From: an uncultured Alphaproteobacteria bacterium
Lineage (GTDB): Bacteria > Pseudomonadota > Alphaproteobacteria > SP197
Direction of reading: 5' to 3'
NCBI GenBank assembly: GCA_938048755.1
Contig: CALIUG010000212.1
Location: forward strand, 1-58,311
Length of the DNA: 58,311 bases
The position numbers and the translations under genes were made by a program. Position 1 is the first letter of the stretch; each line of letters starts with the position of its first letter. The notes below the pieces were generated by a model. The model searched no databases. It saw only the letters and a list, made by a program, of their open reading frames with translations, and was not told the DNA's origin. Shown in pieces: positions 1 to 8,200 of this stretch.

Positions 1-111
1 GGCTACAAACCACCCGCTCCCGAAGCCATCTTGCCCCGCCCTGCAGGTCTGCCCTACGCTACGCTCCGGTCAGCCCAGCAGGGCGACCATAACCGCCGGA
101 CTCTAACATAG
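1..111 (+). CDS. IS3-family transposase OrfB, C-terminal 36 residues (5' truncated by window edge)
   Basis: Frame 1 is open from the first base to the TAG at 109-111. It reads GYKPPAPEAI, then after nine residues ATLRSAQQGD and HNRRTLT. This is the familiar tail of IS3-family DDE transposases, after the integrase core (typically LGYRPPAPE, then a YATLR-like stretch, ending in LT). The catalytic DDE domain lies outside the window. The last codons overlap the inner part of the terminal inverted repeat, as is usual for these compact elements. It probably belongs to the same IS type as the OrfA start at 58249. Confidence 0.75.
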   Translation, partial: GYKPPAPEAILPRPAGLPYATLRSAQQGDHNRRTLT

Positions 112-115
112 AAGG

Positions 116-140
116 TGGACCACCTCTGTGGGGCAGGCCA
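116..140. repeat. IS3-family terminal inverted repeat (right)
   Basis: A 25-bp end that is an imperfect inverted copy of 58173-58198. It ends in GGGGCAGGCCA next to the interrupted response-regulator gene. Target-site duplication cannot be tested because the other side of this IS copy is outside the window. Confidence 0.65.
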
Positions 141-631
141 CCATCATCATGGTGACTGCTCTGACTGAACGCAGATGGCAACGCCGATTCATGGAACTGG
201 GCGCCGACGACTTTCTCACCAAACCGTTCAGGGCCGAGGAGCTTCTGAGCGCGGTCGAAGCGCAGTGCGCAAAACTCTCCTGGCACGAGAAGGCCCTGCG
301 TGAGGCCTCGCGGGGAGGGCCGCGCAGGTTCGCTGGTCGAACTTTCGATCCGGTTCAGCGGGTCCTGAAACTGGAGAACCGGGAAGATCAGACGCTGACG
401 ACAAAGGAAGCACAATTGCTCACCGTATTCCTCGACCACGCCGGCGAGGATCTCTCGCGCGAAAGCATCATGGTGGCGATGGGGCGGGCCTATGATCCCG
501 CGGATCGCGGTATCGATATCCTGGTCGGCCGATTGCGCAAGCTGATCGGCGATGACACCCGCAATCCCAGCGTCGCCAGTACGGTGCGGGGATAGGGTTA
601 TCGGCTGAATGCGGAAGTCAGTCAGGAATGA
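141..631 (+). pseudogene. OmpR/PhoB-family response regulator, cut by an IS at the 5' end and carrying an amber codon
   Basis: From 141 the frame reads TIIMVTALTE, then GADDFLTKPF. This is the second half of a receiver domain, including the conserved Thr (VTA) and Lys (TKPF). A winged-helix DNA-binding domain follows (LTTKEAQLL; GIDILVGRLRKLIGDD). The receiver N-terminus, with its acidic pocket and phospho-acceptor Asp, is missing because the IS ends at about 140. The frame also has TAG at 593-595, inside the otherwise invariant wing motif TVRG-x-GYRL, and then continues GYRLNAEVSQE to a TGA at 629-631. An apparent ATG at 128 is IS-derived. With two independent lesions this is almost certainly dead. 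It would have been the DNA-binding partner of a sensor kinase not in view. Confidence 0.85.
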
Positions 632-641
632 TGGATAAACA

Positions 642-678
642 AAGCCCCGACCGGCGTTGAGGCGCCCGGGCGGGGCTT
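642..678. terminator. Possible hairpin terminator after the response-regulator remnant
   Basis: Eight-base arms AAGCCCCG (642-649) and CGGGGCTT (671-678) with a GC-rich spacer. No T-tract follows on the plus strand; on the minus strand the stem runs into CTTTGTTTAT. This is a candidate only. Confidence 0.3.
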
Positions 679-762
679 GAGGAAGGACCAGGAGGTTGCG
701 CTCTTTCTGGATCCGGGTGTCTTTGTTCCCAATGCATGTGGTGATGGTTCCTGTTGGTGACA

Positions 763-776
763 GTGACAGGGGTCAC
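763..776. promoter_or_regulatory. Small dyad GTGAC-N4-GTCAC upstream of the ammonia-lyase
   Basis: A perfect 5+5 dyad, GTGACAGGGGTCAC, lies about 90 bp before the ammonia-lyase start in an otherwise featureless 235-bp leader. It could be an operator. No regulator gene sits beside it and no promoter boxes could be assigned with confidence. Confidence 0.25.
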
Positions 777-866
777 AGGACGGCGCGTTGTGGATCATGC
801 CTGAAGCTCTGGTGTTCGATGCGGTGGATATGACAAGGTTCCGATCCATCCTCACAGGAGTTGCCC

Positions 867-2375
867 ATGTCGCGTGTTGTCCTTGGCGCCAATGCCCTAG
901 AAATTGCCGATGTAACCGCGGTTGCCCGTGGCAGGGCTAAGGCTGAACTGGCGCCCCAGGCGCGTGACGTGATGCAGCATTCGCGTGATGTGGTCGAACG
1001 GTTCACGGCAGAGGACCGGCCGGTTTACGGGCTGACCCGCGGTCTTGGCGGACGGGTTGTTCACGAAATCAGTCAGGCCGAGCGCGAAGACTACAGTCGC
1101 GTCACGGTTCTGGCGCGGGCCTGTGGTGCTGGCGATCCCCTCCCTGTCGATGCCGTGCGTGCGGCCATGTTCGCGCGCGCCAGCAGCATGGCCCAGGGCG
1201 GTGCCGGTGTGCGCCCGCTTCTTGTTGATACCTATTGCGCCATGCTGGCCGCAGGCGTGCATCCCTATATTCCTTCCATCGGCTCGGTCGGCGCTTCGGA
1301 CCTGGCTCTGTGCGCCAACATGGCCCTGCCCCTGATGGGCGAGGGGCGGGCGCTCTATCAGGACACCTGGATGGAGGGTGCCCAGGCCATGAAACAGGCG
1401 GGCATCGAAACCGTTGCGCCCCAGGAGAAAGAGGGCCTGGCGCTTTGTTCGGCCAACTCCATTTCCGTAGGCGTGGGCGCGCTGGCGCTTGCCGACATTA
1501 CGGACCTGCTGGAACTGATGGACGGCATTGCCGTTCTGACCTTCGAAGCCTTCCGTGCCAATCCAAGCCCCATCGACCCGCGTGTCGTGATGGCGCGCGG
1601 TGCACCAGGCCAGGCCCGCGCCGCGCAGAGCCTGCGCGAAAAGCTGGCCGGCACGGCGCTGTTCGATCCCGGCGAAGCGCGCCGGGTCCAGGACCCTATC
1701 AGCCTTCGCTGTGCCAGCCATGTCCATGGCAGCCTGCGCGCAACCATCGACTTCTGCCGGCCCAATGTAGAGGTCGAGCTGAATGGGGCAGGTGACAACC
1801 CCGTCGTTCTGGGCGATCACGATGAAATCCTCTCGAACGGTAACTTTCATACGCCTGCCATGGCGGTTGCCTTCGATGCGCTTGTCCTGGCGATCAGTCA
1901 GGTCGGCGAATTGGCAGCGCAACGTGTCGGGCGCCTGATGCAGAACCAGTACACCGACCTTCCCAACGGGCTGACCAGCCATGGCCACACCCAGATCGGT
2001 TTCGGCATTCTCAATCTCACGTCGGAAACCCTGGTGAAGGAGATCCGCATCCTGGGCATGCCAGCCAGCCTGCATGACAGCTCGGCCTACAATGTCGAGG
2101 ATCATGCACCGATGACCCCGCTGGCCGTGCGCAAGGCCGCATCCTCCATCGATCTGCTGCGCCAGGTCGCGGCCTGTGAACTGATCGCCGCCGCCCAGGC
2201 CTTTGACTTGCGTGCACCGGCAAAAAGCGCTCCGGTTGCGCGTGCCCTGCGTGACGCCGTGCGCGAAACGGTTGCACCGCTTGATGGTGATCGTTCCATG
2301 ACTCATGAACTCGTCGCCGTCGCAGATCGCGTGCGCACCGGCGAATTTCAGCCCTGTCTCGACGCAAGGGACTGA
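867..2375 (+). CDS. Histidine/phenylalanine ammonia-lyase family protein with altered active site
   Basis: A 502-residue member of the aromatic amino acid lyase (HAL/PAL) fold, about the usual length. ATG 867 is preferred to an in-frame TTG at 861 because ACAGGAG (854-860) touches the TTG but sits 6 bases from the ATG. Conserved landmarks: Tyr54 (VYGLTRGLGG), Asn197, QDPxSLRC at 275-282, NFH at 326-328, Glu411 (VEDHAP). Two catalytic features deviate. The MIO tripeptide region reads GSVGASDLA, so the usual Ala-Ser-Gly is Ala-Ser-Asp (143-145) through loss of the Gly codon. The catalytic Tyr of QDxYS (Tyr280 in Pseudomonas HAL) is Ile278. By family it would remove ammonia from an amino acid or a related substrate, but these changes make ordinary HAL chemistry doubtful. 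It lies 35 bp before a non-heme iron oxygenase and is probably co-transcribed with it. Confidence 0.85.
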   Translation: MSRVVLGANALEIADVTAVARGRAKAELAPQARDVMQHSRDVVERFTAEDRPVYGLTRGLGGRVVHEISQAEREDYSRVTVLARACGAGDPLPVDAVRAAMFARASSMAQGGAGVRPLLVDTYCAMLAAGVHPYIPSIGSVGASDLALCANMALPLMGEGRALYQDTWMEGAQAMKQAGIETVAPQEKEGLALCSANSISVGVGALALADITDLLELMDGIAVLTFEAFRANPSPIDPRVVMARGAPGQARAAQSLREKLAGTALFDPGEARRVQDPISLRCASHVHGSLRATIDFCRPNVEVELNGAGDNPVVLGDHDEILSNGNFHTPAMAVAFDALVLAISQVGELAAQRVGRLMQNQYTDLPNGLTSHGHTQIGFGILNLTSETLVKEIRILGMPASLHDSSAYNVEDHAPMTPLAVRKAASSIDLLRQVAACELIAAAQAFDLRAPAKSAPVARALRDAVRETVAPLDGDRSMTHELVAVADRVRTGEFQPCLDARD

Positions 2376-2410
2376 ACGCCTAAACTGTGGCGGCTGCAGA
2401 GGAGACACGG

Positions 2411-3391
2411 ATGACTGTGATGGCTGGCGACATACCCGTCCTTGATCTGGGCCCGTGGCTGGCGGGAGACGATGGCGCGCTGGACCGGCTGGCAGCCGAC
2501 ATGCGCCGTGCCTGCATCGAGGTCGGATTCTACTTCATTGCCAATCATGGCATCGATCAGGATCTGGTCGACCGTACGTTCGAGCAGACTGCGGCGCTGC
2601 ACGGCCTGCCCGAAGAGGTGAAGGCGAACTACCGGATCAACCGGCACAACATCGGCTACATGGCTTCAAAGGCCAGCATGCAGCGCTCTTCAGCCGTGCA
2701 TAAGGCAACCAAACCCAATCTGGTTGCGTCCTACTTCATGAAACGTGAACGCGCAGCAGATGATCCAGCGGTCCTGGAAAACCTGCCCCTGCGCGGCATG
2801 AACCAGTGGCCGGCCGAACTGCCCGAATTCAGACTCGTGATGCTTTCCTACATGCAGGCCATGGAAACCCTGGGAAAGCGGATGCTGCCGGTCTATGCGC
2901 GATCTCTGGAACTCCCGGCGGACTACTTCGCGTCGTCTTTCCGTGAGCCCAGCATCACGCTGCGGATTTCCCATTATCCCGCACAGGACAGGTTCGACGG
3001 TGAGGAGTTCGGAACCGGGCCCCATACCGATGCGGGGTTCATGACCATGCTGGCGCAGGCCGAGGTTCCGGGCCTTGAAATCCTGACCCGCGCCGGGGAA
3101 TGGAAATCAGCGCCGGTGCTTCCCGGCGCGTTCCTGGTCAATATTGGCCAGATGCTGACGCGCTGGACCAACGATGTCTTTCCATCAACGCCCCATCGCG
3201 TGGTCAACCTGGCCGGGCGCGAACGTTTCTCGATTCCGTTCTTCTTTGATCCCGATTTCGAGGCCGTGGTGTCGTGCCTGCCGACCTGTTCAGATCAGGA
3301 CCATCCGCCCAAACATGCGCCGATCCGCTATCTCGATCACATCCTGGCGTTCACCAACAAGAACTTCGATCACCGCGGCAAGGCGGCCTGA
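2411..3391 (+). CDS. Isopenicillin N synthase-like Fe(II)/2-oxoglutarate oxygenase
   Basis: 326 residues, typical for the IPNS/DIOX superfamily. An N-terminal DIOX_N-type segment contains IPVLDLGPW and FYFIANHGI (residues 8-48). The double-stranded beta-helix core carries the iron ligands His205 and Asp207 (PHTDAGF) and His262 (STPHRVV), and Arg272 of RFS as the co-substrate anchor. ATG 2411 follows GAGGAGA at good spacing; a GTG at 2387 lacks that support. It lies directly downstream of the ammonia-lyase-like gene, so the two may act on the same small molecule. Its 3' end overlaps the convergent acetyltransferase by 22 bp. Substrate is not predictable from sequence. Confidence 0.88.
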   Translation: MTVMAGDIPVLDLGPWLAGDDGALDRLAADMRRACIEVGFYFIANHGIDQDLVDRTFEQTAALHGLPEEVKANYRINRHNIGYMASKASMQRSSAVHKATKPNLVASYFMKRERAADDPAVLENLPLRGMNQWPAELPEFRLVMLSYMQAMETLGKRMLPVYARSLELPADYFASSFREPSITLRISHYPAQDRFDGEEFGTGPHTDAGFMTMLAQAEVPGLEILTRAGEWKSAPVLPGAFLVNIGQMLTRWTNDVFPSTPHRVVNLAGRERFSIPFFFDPDFEAVVSCLPTCSDQDHPPKHAPIRYLDHILAFTNKNFDHRGKAA

Positions 3392-3954
3392 CCGGTGATT
3401 CGGTTTCGCCGCTGCCGCCAAGTGTCGCGCTCAATAACATAGACGACCTGCAGTCCCTGATAGGCGGTGATGTCGCGTTCGTGAACCATGCCGAGCCGGT
3501 CCATCAGGCGCCGTGATGCATGGTTGTCGGGGCTTGTCACAGCCGAGATCCGTGCAGACCCCAGATGGTCGAAGGTGTGATCGAAGACGGCCGCCGTTGC
3601 TTCCAGGGCCAAACCCCTGCCGGCGTTGCCTGCGGCGACGGCCCAACCGGCTTCAACCTCCCGGGCCATATCGATTGCTTCGCCCTTGTCGATCACAAAG
3701 CCCGTGTAACCCAGGAGTACGGTTTCGGGTTTCTCACGCTCACGGATCGCCCACATGCCGATACCGTATTGTTTGAATGCCCACAGGGATCGTTCCAGGT
3801 AAAAGGATGCCAGCCTTGCCGGGTCGTTGGAGCGGCCGGGAATATCCATCAGATCCCACATGTGATCTCGATCTGCGAAGATCATGGTCAGCGCCGCGAG
3901 ATCGCCATGTTCCAGTGGTCTCAATAGCAGCCGTTCTGATTGAAGGATCGTCAT
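3370..3954 (-). CDS. GNAT-family N-acetyltransferase (RimJ/RimL type)
   Basis: 194 residues beginning MTILQSERLLLRPLEHGD, the classic opening of RimJ/RimL-type acetyltransferases. The acetyl-CoA-binding region is AGNAGRGLALEATAAV, and the end of the fold is the conserved SRRLMDRLGMVHE. It probably transfers an acetyl group from acetyl-CoA to a protein N-terminus or a small amine. An open frame extends upstream, but only this Met begins the family homology. Convergent with the upstream oxygenase (22-bp overlap) and divergent from the hydrolase at 3997, so it is likely a single-gene unit. Confidence 0.85.
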   Translation of the reverse strand: MTILQSERLLLRPLEHGDLAALTMIFADRDHMWDLMDIPGRSNDPARLASFYLERSLWAFKQYGIGMWAIREREKPETVLLGYTGFVIDKGEAIDMAREVEAGWAVAAGNAGRGLALEATAAVFDHTFDHLGSARISAVTSPDNHASRRLMDRLGMVHERDITAYQGLQVVYVIERDTWRQRRNRITGQAALPR

Positions 3955-3996
3955 GCACACACCCATTCTGACTGTGACAATCTGGAGCGCACTGCC

Positions 3997-5124
3997 ATGA
4001 AGCGCAATCTGGCGCGCGCATTTCTGGGTGTGTTGATTGTTGTGTTGTTGCTGGCGGCAACAGCCGGCGTACTTTGGCATCGTTATGGTGAAGCAGTCAC
4101 CACACTGCATGCCCTGCTGGAAGCGCCTGCGGGGATTGTGCCCGAAGGTGTCGAACGCCTCGATCTCACGATGATCGACAGTGACACCACACGCAAAGCC
4201 TATATCTATGATCCTGTTGCCGGTGCACGCGCGGTTCTTCTTCTGGTGCCCGGCCTGACCCCCGCCGGGCGCGAAGATGCACGGGTCACGGCCGTCGCCG
4301 GTGCTTTGGCGCAGGCGGGCTTCAGAACCGTGGTGCCGGACCTGCCCGGTGCAAAACGCCTGCGTGCCGACGCCGATGATGCCGGCGTCATCGCCCTGTT
4401 GTTCAGCCGGTTTGCTCTGGATGCACAACGCGAAGATCTGCCTTTGGTGGTTGTGGCAATTTCCTATTGTCAGGGCCCGGCGCTGGTCGCGTTGGCCGAA
4501 CCGGCACGGGCTGTCTTGCTGGATCGGTATGTCGGCCTGGGCGGTTACTTCGACGCAACCTCTGTTCTGACGTTTGCAACAACAGGGGTTGCCGGGTCGG
4601 GGGCGGATGCCAGGTTGGGTATGCCCGACCCGCGTGCGCGCTGGATCGTGCTCAAGGCCAATGCCGATCTTGCCACCCTGGCGTCAGATCGTGTCGCGCT
4701 GGACCGGCTTGCTGACCAGGGTCTTTGGGGACAATCGCCTTCCATGGCTGACATCGCGGTAACGATGGCGGGCCTGCAGCCCGACGCACAGGCGCTTTTG
4801 ACCTTTGTTGCCAACGTCCAGCCCGAACGGGTCGATACCCTGCTTGAGGCGCTGGAGCCGGATCTGCGTGCATCCGTGGAGGGCCTGTCGCCCTCCCGCC
4901 ATGACCTCACGGCACTGGAAGGCAAACTCCTGCTGGTTCATGGCGACATCGATCCCATCGTTCCTGTCGAGGAAACCTTCGCCCTGGCTGAGGCGGTATC
5001 GGGTACGACGGTCAGGATCGTGCCGGGTTTTTCTCATATTGAGCCGGAATCGACTGGAATTGCCGGCCAGATCGCCATGATCCGTGCTGTAAGGGAACTT
5101 CTCGATACCCGCGCCTTGCCCTGA
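3997..5124 (+). CDS. Membrane-anchored alpha/beta hydrolase-like protein
   Basis: 375 residues. The N-terminus (ARAFLGVLIVVLLLAATAGV) is a single membrane anchor or uncleaved signal, placing the rest in the periplasm. The body has the alpha/beta-hydrolase order: LLLVPGLTP oxyanion strand, nucleophile elbow VAISYCQGPA with Ser156, an Asp in HGDIDPIVP, and a late His in GFSHIEP. The elbow is unusual, since the first Gly of GxSxG is Ala and the second is Cys-Gln-Gly. This suggests an esterase of unusual type or a divergent family. ATG 3997 immediately precedes the hydrophobic segment. It stands alone between a divergent gene and a weak terminator-like hairpin. Confidence 0.72.
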   Translation: MKRNLARAFLGVLIVVLLLAATAGVLWHRYGEAVTTLHALLEAPAGIVPEGVERLDLTMIDSDTTRKAYIYDPVAGARAVLLLVPGLTPAGREDARVTAVAGALAQAGFRTVVPDLPGAKRLRADADDAGVIALLFSRFALDAQREDLPLVVVAISYCQGPALVALAEPARAVLLDRYVGLGGYFDATSVLTFATTGVAGSGADARLGMPDPRARWIVLKANADLATLASDRVALDRLADQGLWGQSPSMADIAVTMAGLQPDAQALLTFVANVQPERVDTLLEALEPDLRASVEGLSPSRHDLTALEGKLLLVHGDIDPIVPVEETFALAEAVSGTTVRIVPGFSHIEPESTGIAGQIAMIRAVRELLDTRALP

Positions 5125-5131
5125 ACCCGGT

Positions 5132-5157
5132 GCCGTGTAACGAAACGGCTCGGTTTT
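5132..5157 (+). terminator. Weak hairpin plus T-run after the hydrolase
   Basis: Arms GCCGT (5132-5136) and ACGGC (5145-5149) are followed by TCGGTTTTT. The stem is only 5 bp, but position and T-run fit an intrinsic terminator in the 49-bp gap between two plus-strand genes. Confidence 0.35.
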
Positions 5158-5173
5158 TCAGCGCGGTTGTTCC

Positions 5174-6061
5174 ATGCCCAAGACAACACCTTCCATGCCC
5201 CCCCTGATTGAGGGCCTTTCCGCCATTGCGGACAATTATGACGGCCTGCTGGTTGATCTGTGGGGTTGTCTTCACAACGGCATGGAGGCCTATCGCGATG
5301 CGGTGGATGCGCTGCAGCGGTTCCGTGCGCGTGGCGGTCGGGTAACGCTGTTGTCGAACGCGCCGCGCCGGGAAGATGCCGTGGCTTCCCAGATTGCCGG
5401 TTTTGGTGTGCCCGAAGATGCCTGGGATGCGATCATGACGGCGGGGATCGCTGTCCGGCTGGAAATGGAAGAGCGCGGTGATCCCTGGTTCGCGGACCTG
5501 GGGCGGAACTTTTACCATATCGGCACAGACAAGGACGCCGGCCTCCTGGATGGTCTGGGCTATGAGCGCACCGGCATGGATGACGCCGACTTTGTCCTGT
5601 GCTGCGGTATTCGTCATGGTGAGGAAGTGCTCGAAGATGTTGTTCCTGAACTCAATGCCGCCCTGGCACGCAACCTGCCGCTGGTTTCCGCCAACCCCGA
5701 CCGTTTCGTTTTGCGCGGGCCAAAGCGCCAGATCTGTGCCGGGAGTATGGCGCTTGCCTATCGCGAGATGGGCGGTGACGTGCGTCAGGAAGGCAAACCG
5801 TTCCCGGCCGTCTACCGTCGCTCACAGTCTCTAATGGCAGGGATCGACACCAGCCGCATTCTGGCAATCGGTGATGGCATCGAAACCGATATCGTCGGTG
5901 GTCGTGATAACGGTATCGACACGCTCTGGATCACCGGCGGCCTGCCGGCCAGCTTCTGGGATGTTCCGCCACACGAAGCCCCTCCCCAGGAGCGCGTGCT
6001 CGCGGCATGTCGTGAGCATGATGTGGCACCCTCTGCTATCCTGCCGCTGCTCCGCTGGTAG
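5174..6061 (+). CDS. HAD-superfamily class IIA phosphatase-like hydrolase (TIGR01459 type)
   Basis: 295 residues. The first HAD motif is LLVDLWGCLHNG, with the nucleophile Asp followed by Leu-Trp-Gly where DxDGT is common, the form typical of the proteobacterial TIGR01459 group. Motif II is TLLSNAPRR, and the terminal motif GDGIETDIVGG carries the metal-binding acidic pair. It is expected to be a cytosolic phosphatase of an unknown small phosphoester. No clear ribosome-binding site precedes ATG 5174. It ends with TAG, and the next gene starts 18 bp later behind AAGGAAG, so the two probably share a transcript. Confidence 0.85.
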   Translation: MPKTTPSMPPLIEGLSAIADNYDGLLVDLWGCLHNGMEAYRDAVDALQRFRARGGRVTLLSNAPRREDAVASQIAGFGVPEDAWDAIMTAGIAVRLEMEERGDPWFADLGRNFYHIGTDKDAGLLDGLGYERTGMDDADFVLCCGIRHGEEVLEDVVPELNAALARNLPLVSANPDRFVLRGPKRQICAGSMALAYREMGGDVRQEGKPFPAVYRRSQSLMAGIDTSRILAIGDGIETDIVGGRDNGIDTLWITGGLPASFWDVPPHEAPPQERVLAACREHDVAPSAILPLLRW

Positions 6062-6079
6062 TTCGCAAGGAAGCCTATC

Positions 6080-8173
6080 ATGGATGATGCCGCAACAAAC
6101 CCGACCGTTGGCTACAGCGCCTGTCCGCACGACTGTCCCTCGACCTGTGCCCTGGAGGTCGAGTTGCTCGGCCCCGACCGGATCGGGCGGGTGCGCGGTG
6201 CCCAGGACAACAGCTACACCGACGGCGTGATCTGCGCCAAGGTGGCGCGTTATGCCGAGCGTATTCACCATCCAGACCGCCTGACCCAACCCCTGCGCCG
6301 CACCGGTCCCAAGGGCTCGGGTAGCTTCGCGCCGATCTCCTGGGATGAGGCACTCGATGAAGTGGCGGCGCGCTTTCAGGAGGCCGAGGACCGCTTCGGG
6401 CCTGAGACCGTATGGCCCTACTACTATGCCGGCACGATGGGCTTTGTGATGCGCGACGGCATCAACCGCCTGCGCCATGTCAAAGGGTACAACGGCCAGC
6501 ACAGCACCATCTGCACGACCCTGGCGTGGTCCGGCTTCATGGCGGGAACCGGCGCGCTGATGGGACCTGACCCACGCGAGATGGCAAAGTCCGATTGCGT
6601 CGTGATTTGGGGTACCAACCCGGTCAACACCCAGGTCAATGTCATGACCCACGCTATCCGCGCGCGCAAGGAACGCGGTGCGAAGATCGTGGTGATCGAT
6701 GCCTATCGCACCGGCACGGCCGAACAGGCCGATCTGTTCCTGTGCGTACGCCCAGGCACCGATGCGGCGCTGGCCTGTGGCGTCATGCATGTGCTGTTCC
6801 GCGACGGCTTTGCCGATCGCGAATGGATGGCGGCCAATACCGATGATTCCGCCGCGCTGGAAGAACACCTCAAGGACCGGACCCCTGCCTGGGCCGAAGC
6901 GATCTGTGGGGTTCCCGCTGCCGAGATCGAAGCCTTCGCGCATCTGATCGGCGGAACACCGCGCACCTATCTGCGTCTGGGCTACGGTTTCTGTCGCGGG
7001 CGCAACGGTGCGATGTCGATGCATGCTGCGTCTTCGATTTCGTCGGTGACCGGTTCCTGGCGTCACGAGGGCGGTGGATCATTCCACAACAACGGCGCGA
7101 TCTATCACTGGGACCGCACGGTGATTGAAGGTCTGGACAGGCGTGATCCCGATGTCCGGGTGCTGGACCAATCCCGCATCGGGCCGGTTCTGACCGGCGA
7201 CAAGCGCGATCTGGGTGAGGGGCCTCCGGTCACCGCCCTTTTGATCCAGAACACCAATCCCATGATGATCGCGCCCGATCTGGGCCTGGTGCACAAAGGG
7301 TTTGCGCGTGACGACCTCTTCGTCTGTGTTCATGAGCAGTTCATGACCGAGACCGCGCAGATGGCCGATATCGTGCTGCCCGCCACCATGTTCCTGGAAC
7401 ATGACGACCTCTATCAGGGGGGCGGGCACCAACACATCATGTGGGGTCCCAAGCTGGTCGAAGCTCCTGACGGATGCCGCAGCAACCATTCGGTCATCTG
7501 TGATCTCGCCGAACGGCTTGGGGTCGCCGAACAGCACAGGGGTTTTGCCATGAGCTCGCGCGACCTGGCAGCGGAGGTCATGGAAGCATCAGGCTGGGGA
7601 GCTCTTGAAGATCTGATCGAAAAGCGTTGGATGGATGTGCAGCCCGACTTCGAGGCCTCCCATTTCATCAGCGGTTTTGGCCATGCCGACGGGCGCTTTC
7701 ACTTCCGGGCGGACTGGTCGAGCAGCGCGAACCGGTTCGGACCCGACGGCATGCCCGACGCCATGCCCGGCCTGCCAGATTTCTGGGATGTGATTGATCG
7801 CAGCGATGCCGAGCGGCCGTATCGTCTGGTCACGGCGCCAGCGCGCAACTATCTCAATTCAAGCTTCACGGAGACGCCGACGTCACGGAAACGCGAGGGG
7901 CGTCCGACGGCGCAGATCCAAAGGGATGACGCCGCTGCTGCGGGAATCACCGATGGAGCGAAGGTGCGGGTCGGCAATGAGAAAGGCAGCGTTTTGCTGC
8001 ATGCCCAGGTCACGGACGGCCAGCGACGCGGCACCGTGATTGTCGAGAGCGTCTGGCCCAACGCTGCCTTCGAAGAAGGGATCGGCATCAACCTGCTGGT
8101 TTCTGCCGATCCCGGTGCTCCGATTGGCGGAGGCCTGTTTCACGACACGGCGGTCTGGCTCACATCTGCCTGA
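6080..8173 (+). CDS. Molybdopterin-dependent oxidoreductase (DMSO reductase family)
   Basis: 697 residues. The N-terminus holds a [4Fe-4S] cysteine set (CPHDCPSTCALEVE, then GVICAKVARY about 40 residues later), followed by the molybdopterin oxidoreductase core and a C-terminal molydopterin-dinucleotide-binding domain (RLVTAPARNYLNSSF; GAKVRVGNEKGSV). There is no Tat signal, so it is predicted cytoplasmic. No electron-transfer or membrane subunit is adjacent, a common arrangement in the soluble BisC-like/anaerobic-dehydrogenase group. Substrate is unknown. AAGGAAG precedes the ATG. Confidence 0.9.
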   Translation: MDDAATNPTVGYSACPHDCPSTCALEVELLGPDRIGRVRGAQDNSYTDGVICAKVARYAERIHHPDRLTQPLRRTGPKGSGSFAPISWDEALDEVAARFQEAEDRFGPETVWPYYYAGTMGFVMRDGINRLRHVKGYNGQHSTICTTLAWSGFMAGTGALMGPDPREMAKSDCVVIWGTNPVNTQVNVMTHAIRARKERGAKIVVIDAYRTGTAEQADLFLCVRPGTDAALACGVMHVLFRDGFADREWMAANTDDSAALEEHLKDRTPAWAEAICGVPAAEIEAFAHLIGGTPRTYLRLGYGFCRGRNGAMSMHAASSISSVTGSWRHEGGGSFHNNGAIYHWDRTVIEGLDRRDPDVRVLDQSRIGPVLTGDKRDLGEGPPVTALLIQNTNPMMIAPDLGLVHKGFARDDLFVCVHEQFMTETAQMADIVLPATMFLEHDDLYQGGGHQHIMWGPKLVEAPDGCRSNHSVICDLAERLGVAEQHRGFAMSSRDLAAEVMEASGWGALEDLIEKRWMDVQPDFEASHFISGFGHADGRFHFRADWSSSANRFGPDGMPDAMPGLPDFWDVIDRSDAERPYRLVTAPARNYLNSSFTETPTSRKREGRPTAQIQRDDAAAAGITDGAKVRVGNEKGSVLLHAQVTDGQRRGTVIVESVWPNAAFEEGIGINLLVSADPGAPIGGGLFHDTAVWLTSA

Positions 8174-8200
8174 GCCGTGGCACCATGCCGGTGGCTGAGG

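Larger units (their letters stand above)
1..140 (+). mobile_element. IS3-family insertion sequence, right end (partial)
   Basis: The window opens inside an insertion sequence. Positions 1-111 encode the tail of an IS3-type transposase and positions 116-140 form a terminal inverted repeat. The reverse complement of 116-140 begins TGGCCTGC and ends TGGTCCA, matching the repeat at 58173-58198, which begins TGACCTGC and ends TGGTCCA, with about 18 of 26 positions identical and one gap. Both ends also carry AGAGTCCGG further inside. Response-regulator coding sequence resumes directly after position 140, so the boundary lies within one or two bases of it. The rest of the element is outside the window. 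Confidence 0.8.

Noticed and set aside
897-2408. A 503-codon open frame antisense to the ammonia-lyase gene
   Set aside because: Mirror frame in GC-rich DNA; its translation has no recognisable domain and the sense strand encodes a conserved lyase.
6059-6080. Possible readthrough fusion of the HAD protein to the molybdopterin oxidoreductase across a TAG in the same frame
   Set aside because: The next gene has its own AAGGAAG and ATG, and the linker has no domain; being in the same frame is a one-in-three chance.
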